Positions 54,605 to 64,000 of a DNA stretch of 64,000 bases are shown piece by piece. Under the pieces are notes generated by a model that had not been told where the DNA came from, did no database searches, and was given only the letters and a program-made list of their open reading frames with translations. The position numbers were made by a program, and so were the translations under genes. The DNA comes from Chenopodium formosanum (taxonomy: Eukaryota; Streptophyta; Magnoliopsida; Caryophyllales; Amaranthaceae), in contig CM044877.1 of the NCBI GenBank assembly GCA_024500155.1, positions 29,139,001-29,203,000 of the forward strand, read 5' to 3'. Numbering within the stretch: position 1 is the stretch's first letter; every line of letters starts with the position of its first letter.

Positions 54605-57076
54605 TGATGAGTGACATTTATGTCACTCTTAGGGAGTAGTTCTAGAGTCATTTTCCTGTTTATTTTATCTTATTTTCCTTTCTTTCTCTTGTTTTCTTTT
54701 TAATTGTTTATTTTGGTAATTTTGTCGTGTTTTAGTTCTTTTCGTAGTTTTTATTAGAATTAGTTTATTTTCGTATTTTATTTGCTTTTGATTTGTTATA
54801 TTTCGTTCTTTATTTTTCCCTTGAAAGTATTTCAATTTACTTTTATTTATTTTAATTAGTTTTGAGTCTATTTTATTTCACTTTCTTTACTTGTATAGTT
54901 TTATTTAATTTTTATTAGTTTAGTGTTATTTATCTTATTTTATTTTACTTTATTTTACCTTTATTTTATTTTATTTTATTTTATTTTATCTCTTAGTAAT
55001 CCCCTCGTGTTTTTTGTTGTAGGTGTTTCGGGTTTTATGTCAAGTGGGTTCGGGTTCCAAGTTGAGTCAAACGCCAAACAAAGCTGCTGCACAACCTTAT
55101 CCATCACCGCACCCTTCATTATCCTACACCACACCAAAACACAACACTCTTCCCCTGCTCCCTCACGCAACCACGCACATCACCATCATCCACCTTTCCC
55201 CTGCTCACTCACCCTCACCACCAAAATCACCTCTCACGCAGCCACACACAGCCGTGCTCACCTGCTGCCACACCTCAATTCTGCCACCAACACCACCACA
55301 CAGCAACAACCAAACACCACACACCACCAACAGCCCCGACAACAACCATACCTCCAGCAATCACCCCGCAACACCACTGCGCAACAACCAAAACCACCTG
55401 ACCACCAATGACATCCCCTGCTCCCCCAACACACAAAAGTAGCCTCACACAACCACAACCAAACACCACGCGCAACCCCTGCTCACCCTCACCTTCAGCC
55501 ACCAATTAACTCCACCTCACCACCGTTCCCAACCTCCAACCAATTATCACCCCGCATCACCAATTCGCACAGCAACAGCCCCAAATCAGAGCAAATTCGA
55601 ATTTAATCGGGTTCGGGCAAACCGTTGGTGGTTCGGTCGAAGTTCGAGACAGAGACTTTGTGGGTTTCGTTAATCGAAGAGGAGTGGTCGAACATACCCA
55701 TGGTTCGACCGAACCAACCCCGTAGTTCCACCGAACCAACCCATGGTTCGACCGAACCGCTTCACGAGCCATGCACGCGAGTTTTATTGAAAATTGGACG
55801 GCCACGATCTTGGATGCTTGATGAAGATGATGATGATAAGCGGTGATGATTGATTATTTTGATGCATGGTGATGGTGATCAATGGAGATAGAGCAGCCAA
55901 TGTGTAGGAGAAGAAGAAGGAAATCGTGGCTGATTGTTTTGGATGGGGAATTGATGGGTTTTGGTTTTCTTTTTCTTTTTCTTTTATTTTTATTTTCTTT
56001 TCCTTTTCCTTTTCTTATTTCTTTTCTCTTTTGTTTTCTTTTCTATTTTTATTTCTTTTTATTGTCCTTTTCTTTCTTTATTTTATTTCTTTCTTTTATT
56101 TTCTCCTTTATTTCCTAGTTTTATGAGCTTAGTATAAATACCCAATTTTGGGGTAATTAGAAAGGGGGATTGAATAACTATCTATTTTCTCTCTCTAATT
56201 AGTTTTAGGTTAGGTTAGGATTAGTCTTCTTTGGTAGAGAGATAAAGTGAGGTTTTCTTCATTAATGAACTTGGATTTTGAAGAAGGAGCTTGTTCAATC
56301 CTTTGTAGACCTTCATCTTCAATTAATGAGCAATTTCTTACTCTCTCTCCTCTATTTTTATTTGTTTATTTTGATTATTATTTTAGTTGTTGGTATTGCT
56401 TGTTGATCATGTTGATTCTTGATAATTTGTTGATTAACTTGTTATTATCATGATTAGTGAGTAATTTCCCCATTAAGAGGATGGTTGTGGTGTAGTTGGA
56501 CCTTGATCATGTTCTAGGGTTTAGAATTGATTTATTTGTGATTAAAGTCTTTATATGCTTGATATTCTTTAATCTTATTGCAAGTGCACATTGTTGGTTG
56601 ATTAAAGGTGAATCTTTGCTAACAAGAAACGGAAGTTGACTTAGTTAAGGTTCATTAGTATCGATTGTTATTTAATAGTACCTCCTAGTATATGGTTCTA
56701 ATGTGGAAGCATAGAGGCTATGTTAGGAGAAGCCAATTGACCCCGAAAGGTGGCTAGATTGGATTCTTAATTTCGATATTCGAGCATGTTTAGTTCATAA
56801 TTAATTCAATTTCTATGCCTTTGTTTATGTTCAAGTGAATGCTATACCTAAACCATTTCCCTTAATGTTTTATTTCTTGTTTTAGCATTTTTAGACTTTA
56901 GTTTATTTATCCCCTATTCCGGACTAGCTTAATTGTCGATAACATTTAGTGGTGTTTATCGTTCTCTGTGGTTCGACCCCTATGCTTGCCTTATACTCGT
57001 ATTAGGTTTGTTTAGGTTATATAAATTGTATTTGATCTAGGGATAGACAATTGACGACGCGTTTATTCCCTTGTCA
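54605..57076 (+). repeat. 5' LTR of element B
   Basis: Contains a C/A-rich tract (55080-55560), TTCG-CCGAA palindromes (55690-55760), a long pyrimidine tract (55965-56115) and TATAAATA at 56133-56140. ORFs within are low-complexity. Confidence 0.93.
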
Positions 57077-57079
57077 AAT

Positions 57080-57097
57080 TGGCGCCGTTGCCAGGGA
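57080..57097 (+). promoter_or_regulatory. Primer-binding site of element B (tRNA-Asp)
   Basis: TGGCGCCGTTGCCAGGGA, three bases after the LTR. Complement to plant tRNA-Asp 3' end with one mismatch (family standard GCCGGGGA). Confidence 0.85.
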
Positions 57098-57196
57098 ACG
57101 GCTTCCATTACCGTCGTGTTATCTTATTGAGACTAGTCCATTGTTTATATTTTTCTTTTGATTTGTTTTTGTTCTCTTTGTTTTGTTTGAGAGAAA

Positions 57197-57958
57197 ATGG
57201 CTTATATTTCTATTCCTCAATTTGATAATGAACCGTTTTGGGTGTATTTCAATAGACTTGAGGATTTCCTAGATGGTGTTAAAGGTTTAACCAAGGGTGA
57301 TTATTGTGAAATCATCAATTTGGGATTAAATGAGAATTTTAGAGGAGTAGTTGATAATATGTTAAATGGTAAATTTCAAGACATGTCTTCGGATGAAGCT
57401 TGGGATTTCTATTCATGGTTAGCTAGGGATAATTATGATTGGGATAGGGCCAATCATGAGACTTATGTTCGGGATTCTCATGCTTTTAATGTTGATGCTA
57501 ATTGTCATGATTTGTCTAATATGAATTCCCATGATGTGCTTGAAGCTCCCCATAGTGACCATGTAATGCATGATTTCAACTCCCCTCCCTCTATAACTCA
57601 ATGTAATGAGGTACATTCTAATGATGATGAAGTGCATGCTCTTTCTCATGTTGCATCCGATTTTTGCATGAATTCTAAAGGTGTGCCCCATAGTCCCCTA
57701 GATGATTCCAATGAGCAAGCTTTTGACTCATCTATCCATGATGATTTGGACTCATTTGAGATTATGTCCCAAATATTTCTTGAGTTTCAAACGGTAGCCC
57801 ATAACCTTATGAGTGAGTTCATTGATAAGGCTTCACTAGAAAGAGATGAGTTTGAGAGAAATTTGCCCCCATTCACTCTTGATTTTGAGATGGTAGGCCT
57901 TGAGAAATTTAAGGGAGATATTGTTCAAGGATGTGAAGAGGAGGTTGAGATTGAATAA
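57197..57958 (+). CDS. Element B gag-like ORF
   Basis: A 253-residue frame beginning MAYISIPQFDNEPFWVYFNRL, 100 bp after the PBS. FWVYFNRLEDFL...YCEIINLGLNENFRGVV...AWDFYSWLA resembles the N-terminal gag region of Athila-type retroelements. The rest is Asp/His/Ser-rich without a zinc knuckle. The frame is followed after a stop at 57956 by more of the same acidic sequence. It may provide a packaging or capsid-binding role, or be a vestige. Confidence 0.65.
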   Translation: MAYISIPQFDNEPFWVYFNRLEDFLDGVKGLTKGDYCEIINLGLNENFRGVVDNMLNGKFQDMSSDEAWDFYSWLARDNYDWDRANHETYVRDSHAFNVDANCHDLSNMNSHDVLEAPHSDHVMHDFNSPPSITQCNEVHSNDDEVHALSHVASDFCMNSKGVPHSPLDDSNEQAFDSSIHDDLDSFEIMSQIFLEFQTVAHNLMSEFIDKASLERDEFERNLPPFTLDFEMVGLEKFKGDIVQGCEEEVEIE

Positions 57959-60839
57959 TTTGGAGTTTTTGAGCTTGAGGGAGATGTAGAACATGAGGGT
58001 TCTTCATTTGAGGATTCCATGATTGATTTTCATTCCCTCATTAGTAATGTGAGATCTTGTGATGAGGGATTAGCTACCCCTTTTTTCCTTTCTCATACAC
58101 CTTTTTCCCAAAGGTTTAACCATATCTCCTACTATCCTTTGTTCCTCCCTTCTTTTCTCAAAGAACCTCTTAGGGATCCTCTTCCTATTCAAGCTTCCAA
58201 AGCCCCTAACCCTTTCATTGTTGATGAGGAAAAGAGTTATAATGCCAACCAAAAAGATTTTTGTGAGGATTTTTCTTTTTCTTCTTCTACTTTTCTTCTT
58301 ATTTTCATGATTTTTCTTTTGATTCTTTTACTTTTTCTTCTTTCCCTTCTCTCAAGCATAAAGTCTCCTTGTACTTTATGTTTGCTTGTCATATGAGCAT
58401 CGCGTATGCTCTATTTCTTGATATGTTTGCCGGTGCATATGACAAGCTATTGCGTTCTTTGTCGGGTTATTTACTAGTTTGGTCATGCTTGGACGTTAAG
58501 CAAGCCTTTGCGGGAAGTAACCCGTGTTTTATTGCTTTCTTTTTCTTTCTTTTGTGTTTCTCATTTTTGTTTACTCTCCTGTCTATGTGTATAGGTACTC
58601 GATGCATATACTCATGTGCAAGGATTTTGGATTGAGCTCCTTGAGAAGAAGCACACCAATGATTGCTTGCATTTGGAAAAGCAACAAAGACGAGGAATTA
58701 GATGAAATTGTGGACAATGTGCTCAATTGCGGGTTTCAACACCCACCTCACATTTGGTTTACTCTTTCCTTCTTCCCTCATCTTGGATTTGCTTTCTTAA
58801 TTGCATTTGAATCGAATGATTATGAATTGTTCTGTGAATGAGTTTTCTTCCTTCCCCTCCCACCCACCCTTTGTGCCTTTAATTTTTAGCATTGAGGACA
58901 ATGCTCCATTCTAGCTTGGGGGAGTAGCTATTCGCTAGCTTAGGGGGGTTATCTATATCTCTTGGTGGTTTCTTAATCCATAGTCTCATGATTGCTTGGT
59001 TTATTTCTCTCATACTTGCCAAAGTCTATTGTTGAGATTGGTTTTCTATGTTTGGATGGCCATGAGGGCCTTATTGAGTTGACTTTTGGTATATGTAGTT
59101 TTGATTGATCATGTTTTCATCTTGCACAATTGTATATGCATTCTTGAGTATTGTTGGTTTTGTGAATATTTGTGTGTATAGTGTCTTTCCATGGCATTCA
59201 AGGCAAGTTTCAAAATGTTTTGTTTTAAACTTGGACATAATTGGGCTTTAGCACCTAGAATACCCTCTTTGCTAGTTGTTAGAGGTTTTCGTGCACTTGA
59301 ATGTCAAGGTTGGTTCACGCATATAACATTGCCAAGGTAGTAGAACTTAAGGGCTATGAGACCTTAGCTCACTTGGTTTGTGGTAAGATGGTTGTCGCTC
59401 TCTAGCTAGTTGAAGCTTTAAAGGTGATTTTTGCTACTCCACTACCGTCATTTTTGTGAGGATGTGTCTATTTTGTTCTAGCCTTCTACATTTCTTGCAT
59501 GTGTGGCGTGTGGATCCTTGGCATTGCTAGATTATATCGAGAATTTGGCTTAATCTACCCAAGATCGAGACCGAACCAACCTAGGGGAAGACAAAAGCAA
59601 TTAGGATTTTTGTTTTGTTTTATTATTTTCTATTCTTTTATTTTTCTTTTGCATTTGCTCATTTAGTAACCCTTTTTGAGCCATTTTCCCTTCTTTGGCA
59701 TAACCACATTACAAACCAATGGACCTTTGCTTTATTTTCACCTTTATTAGTTTTTGTGAAGCATTCTTGGGACTTGATTTGTATTTTTGGTTAATGAAAG
59801 TGAGAAAAAGAATGAAAAAGAAGTGAAAAACTCAAATTTTGGTACTTGTGATTATTTTTGTTATGTTGAATGGTTTGAGTAAATGAGAAGAAAATAAAGG
59901 AAATGAAAGAAAAAGCCGCTCAAAGTTAAAAGAGGCGAGAGCAAAGAATAAAATGAAATGAAAAAAAAAAATGAAGAAAATATTAAGAAAATACAAAAAT
60001 ATTTGTTGTTTGGTTGAAAAGGAATAAGCTTGGGGGAGGAGTTGCTAGGATTTTTGATTTGAAAGTTGGTAGTTTATTGAATTTGAATTGAGGAATGATC
60101 AACCTTGCTTCACTTCTAAGTTTACCACCAATTTCCAAATTTATTTCCACACCCTTTACCCTAGCCTAAACGTTTTAACCCTTTTAAGACCTTTGGACCT
60201 TAGTGAGGTTTAGTTACTACCGACGGAGGGTAATCAAGCCAAGCCTATTGAGCAAGCTATCAATGCCAAGATGTCGGGTAGCCTAAATGTTTTTCATTGC
60301 TTATTTTGTTCCGATTCCTTCGAGGAATCTCGAGATATCACCTTAAAAGTGGAAGCAAAACTAGAAAGGATGCGGAAGTTTGGTTGGAGATAAGGAGGAG
60401 TGTAAGTCCCTCTAAGTTCTCTACCCTTTGCATGCTTTATGTGTGCATCAACCTTAGCTATTCTTTTTCTTGGCTACCTTTAATGTCTAGAAAGGACTGT
60501 ATTCTTGTGCATTTAGCCCATTGTTTGTGTTTGGTTTGAAATTCCAAAACTCGAGTTTTCTTGATTTCACCTTTGCCTTGAATGTTATGTGTTGTCAAGA
60601 GTTGTGGGTTAAACCTCTTAGGAAACCCTCACGAGAGCTTACTCGTCCTCTTTGGCGACATAGGGGTTTAAAAGGCTTGATGCATACGCTAAATGCATCC
60701 GTGATTCCTACAACAGTGAGTTAGTGTACATTCTTTCTCTTTGTTTCTATTTTGTTTCTTTTGCCTTTAATAATTCCATCTTGTTCTCTTTTGCTTTAGC
60801 TTTGCTCGAGGACGAGCAAAGGTTTAGCTTGGGGGAATT
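57959..60839 (+). other. Element B interior without pol
   Basis: There is no RT, integrase or protease motif. It includes ORF fragments continuing the gag-like region (58019-58396), then untranslated sequence. TAGCATTGAGGACAATGCTC with AGCTTGGGGGAG (58888-58925) is a conserved mark of Athila-type 3' regions. The end (60800-60839) has CTCGAGGACGAGCAAAG and the polypurine tract. Confidence 0.8.
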
Positions 60840-63323
60840 TGATGAGTGACATTTATGTCACTCTTAGGGAGTAGTTCTAGAGTCATTTTCGTGTTTATTT
60901 TATCTTATTTTCCTTTCTTTCTCTTGTTTTCTTTTTAATAAAGTTTCTTGTTTATTTTGGTAATTTTGTTGTGTTTTAGTTCTTTTCGTAGTTTTTATTA
61001 GAATTAGTTTATTTTCGTATTTTATTTGCTTTTGATTTGTTATATTTCGTTCTTTATTTTTCCCTTGAAAGTATTCTAATTTACTTTCATTTATTTTAAT
61101 TAGTTTTGATTCTATTTTATTTCACTTTCTTTACTTGTATAGTTTTATTTAATTTTTATTAGTTTAGTGTTATTTATCTTATTTTATTTTACTTTATTTT
61201 ACCTTTATTTTATTTTATTTTATTTTATCTCTTAGTAATCCCCTCGTGTTTTTTGTTGTAGGTGTTTCGGGTTTTATGTCAAGTGGGTTCGGGTTCCAAG
61301 TTGAGTCAAACGCCAAACAAAGCTGTTGCCCAACCTTACCCATCACCGCACCCTTCATTATCCTACACCACACAAAAACACAACACTCTTCCCCTGCTCC
61401 CTCACGCAACCACGCACATCACCATCATCCACCTTTCCCCTGCTCACTCACCCTCACCACCAAAATCACCTCTCATGCAGCCACAGCAGCCCCACAGCCG
61501 TGCTCACCTGCTGCCACACCTCAATTCTGCCACCAACACCACCACACAGCAACAACCAAACACCACACACCACCAACAGCCACGACAACAACCATACCTC
61601 AAACAATCACCTCGCAACACCACCGCGCAACAACCAGAACCACCTGACCACCAATGACAATCCCTGCTCCCCCAACACACAAAAGTAGCCTCACACAACC
61701 ACAACCAAACACCACGCGCAACCCCTGCTCACCCTCACCTTCAGCCACCAATTAACTCCACCTCACCACCGTTCTCAACCTCCAACCAATTATCACCCCG
61801 CATCACCAATTTGCACAGCAACAGCCCCAAATCTGAGCAAATTCGAATTTAATCGGGTTCGGGCAAACCGTTGGTGGTTCGGTCGAAGTTCGAGACAGAG
61901 ACTTTGTGGGTTTCGTTAATCGAAGAGGAGTGGTCGAACATACCCATGGTTCGACCGAACCAACCCCGTAGTTCCACCGAACCAACCCATGGTTCAACCG
62001 AACCGCTTCACGAGCTATGCACGCGAGTTTTAATGAAAATTGGACGGCCACGATCTTGGATGCTTGATGAAGATGATGATGATAAGCGGTGATGATTGAT
62101 TATTTTGATGCGTGGTGATGGTGATCAATGGAGATAGAGCAGCCAATGTGTAGGAGAAGAAGAAGGAAATCGTGGCTGATTGTTTTGGGTGGGGAATTGA
62201 TGGGTTTTGGTTTTCTTTTTCTTTTTCTTTTATTTTTATTTTCTTTTCCTTTTCCTTTTCTTATTTATTTTCTCTTTTGTTTTCTATTCTATTTTTTTTT
62301 TCTTTTTATTTTCCTTTTCTTTCTTTATTTTATTTCTTTCTTTTATTTTCTCCTTTATTTCCTAGTTTTATGAGCTTAGTATAAATACCCAATTTTGGGG
62401 TAATTAGAAAGGGGGATTGAATAACTATCTATTTTCTCTCTCTAATTAGTTTTAGGTTAGGTTAGGATTAGTCTTCTTTGGTAGAGAGAGAAAGTGAGGT
62501 TTTCTTCATTAATGAACTTGGATTTTGAAGAAGGAGCTTGTTCAATCCTTTGTAGACCTTCATCTTCAATTAATGAGCAATTTCTTACTCTCTCTCCTCT
62601 ATTTTTATTTGTTTATTTTGATTATTATTTTAGTTGTTGGTATTGCTTGTTGATCATGTTGATTCTTGATTATTTGTTGATTAACTTGTTATTATCATGA
62701 TTAGTGAGTAATTTCCCCATTAAGGGGATGGTTGTGGTGTAGTTGGACCTTGAGCATGTTCTAGGGTTTAGAATTGATTTATTTGTGATTAAAGTCTTTA
62801 TATGCTTGATATTCTTTAATCTTCTTGTAAGTGCACATTGTTGGTTGATTAAAGGTGAATCTTTGCTAACAAGAAACGGAAGTTGACTTAGTTAAGGTTC
62901 ATTAGTATCGATTGTTATTTAATAGTACCTCCTAGTATATGGTTCTAATGTGGAAGCATAGAGGCTATGTTAGGAGAAGCCAATTGACCCCGGAAGGCAG
63001 CTAGATTGGATTCTTAATTTCGATATTCGAGCATGTTTAGTTCATAATTAATTCAATTTCTATGCCTTTGTTTATGTTCAAGTGAATGCTATACCTAAAC
63101 CATTTCTCTTAATGTTTTATTTCTTGTTTTAGCATTTTTAGACTTTAGTTTATTTATCCCCTATTCCGGACTAGCTTAATTGTCGATAACATTTGGTGGT
63201 GTTTACCGTTCTCTGTGGTTCGACCCCTATGCTTGCCTTATACTCGTATTAGGTTTGTTTAGGTTGTATAAATTGTATTTGATCTAGAGATAGACAATTG
63301 ACGACGCGTTTATTCCCTTGTCA
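60840..63323 (+). repeat. 3' LTR of element B
   Basis: This matches 54605-57076 with small differences (a 13-bp indel near 60938, an indel near 61488, scattered substitutions). TATAAATA is at 62380-62387. Confidence 0.93.
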
Positions 63324-64000
63324 GTTAACTATTTTAAGTCCATGACTATATGATGCCCAAACCTAGACTAATTACCCTACACTATATATATCTACTAGAT
63401 CCCCAAAATTCCCCGCACAAAAAGTCAAATGGTCAAAATGGACTATTTTTTACTTTTCTTTTCTTTTCCTTTTCTTTTCCTTTTTTTCTTCTTCTTTTCT
63501 TTTCTTTCCCCTTTCCTCCTTCCCGTGAGAACAGAGCAGCCACGCCACCCCATGCTACTGCCGCCGTTGGAAACGGCCAGGCGGCCGTCGGCCACTTGCC
63601 GGCGACCCCAACAGCCACGCCTTTCCCCTCTCCTCTTTTCCCTTCTTTTCTTTTTCTTTTTCTTCTTTATTTTCCTTTAATCCCCTCTTTGTTTTCACGT
63701 AGGAACACCGCTGCCACCACCTCACTGCTGCCATGGTGGCTTCCCTCTTTCCTAGGCTCTGCTCGCCCATCTACGCCCCGACCCAGAAAGTCATAATTGA
63801 GAAAATGTTTCCTTACTTGTTCTTCTAAGTGAATTGGCATTACCTTGCCTGCATTAAGATTTAAAACTTGTCGTCAAAAAAAAGGCAATCAACCAGAATA
63901 AAGAATAAAAAATGAAACCGGTTCAATATTTTATCTAGATGGATCCCTGTCCTTATCTCTATTCGGATAGATATGCCCCTATGAGCGACTACGCCGATCT
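63324..64000. repeat. LTR F, right part, and unresolved end of window
   Basis: It continues LTR F after the second GTTAA copy. TATATATA at about 63384 and a pyrimidine-rich tract (63455-63515, 63625-63680) with a GC-rich insert suggest LTR sequence up to about 63.8 kb. The last 150 bp have no recognisable content. ORFs here are pyrimidine-tract products. Confidence 0.45.

Larger units (their letters stand above)
54605..63323 (+). mobile_element. Element B: non-autonomous LTR retrotransposon (LARD-like), complete
   Basis: LTRs 54605-57076 (2472 bp) and 60840-63323 (2484 bp) begin TGATGAGTGAC and end CCCTTGTCA. The TSD GTTAA is perfect (54600-54604, 63324-63328). The PBS TGGCGCCGTTGCCAGGGA (57080-57097) matches the tRNA-Asp 3' end as used by Athila-type gypsy elements, one mismatch. 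The polypurine tract AGCTTGGGGGAATT adjoins the 3' LTR. The 3.76-kb interior encodes one gag-like ORF and no protease, RT or integrase. LTR copies are very alike, so insertion is fairly recent; it must rely on another element for enzymes. Confidence 0.92.

Noticed and set aside
58019..58841. Further protein-coding genes inside element B
   Set aside because: Frames are short and mostly Phe/Leu/Ser-rich, with no conserved motif; treated as decayed or untranslated interior.
63790..64000. Possible organelle-derived insert at the window end
   Set aside because: The tail differs from the LTR sequence but I could not match it to any organelle gene with confidence.

Overview
The window is repeat-dense nuclear DNA of a flowering plant. 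The evidence is: Ty1/copia and Ty3/gypsy LTR retrotransposons nested in one another, L1-type LINEs with plant zf-RVT and RNase H domains, a Tat-lineage gypsy element with an antisense ORF, B3-type DNA-binding domains, GT-AG introns and TATAAATA promoters. The ULP1-associated protein family at 41-47 kb reminds me of sequences common in Caryophyllales (spinach/quinoa/beet), but that placement is from memory and weak. No bacterial gene, tRNA, rRNA or clearly intact host housekeeping gene was seen.

1-41 kb is a nest that can be unfolded from target-site duplications (TSDs). A partial LTR (1 to about 1.69 kb) abuts a 5'-truncated LINE on the plus strand (LINE 1, about 1735-39437). Three LTR insertions split LINE 1: copia element A (2552-28581, minus strand, TSD ACTAG/ACTGG), solo LTR E (29156-30053, TSD ATAT) and copia element C (30141-38618, minus strand, TSD CTATG). 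Element A itself received solo LTR A-prime (4400-5732, TSD GTTCC), the Tat gypsy element D (6723-19531, TSD ATTGT) and solo LTR B-prime (20685-23108, TSD CATAT/AATAT). Element D then received solo LTR G (14250-15929, TSD CCTGA). A second LINE fragment follows at about 39512-41150.

41-54.4 kb is a low-copy-looking island with gene-like models instead of retroelements. It holds a 16-exon ULP1 (SUMO-protease) type gene on plus, then on minus a tandem SUMO-like gene, an unknown gene and a tandem B3-domain gene, then an unknown ORF on plus. Three of the five models have a recognisable TATA box close to the start. Four of the five carry stop codons or broken splice sites; I saw no lesion in the ORF at 53877-54437. 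A SUMO protease next to a diSUMO-like protein is the most unusual arrangement in the window.

54.4-64 kb is a partial LTR (F) interrupted by a complete non-autonomous retrotransposon, B (54605-63323, perfect TSD GTTAA). B has about 2.5-kb LTRs, a primer-binding site matching tRNA-Asp, one gag-like ORF and no pol.

Other features worth attention are an antisense spliced gene in element D whose first residues copy the histone H3 tail, perfect heat-shock elements in solo LTR E, paired hairpins with compensatory changes in the leaders of copia A and C, and a long stem-loop conserved in both LTRs of A.
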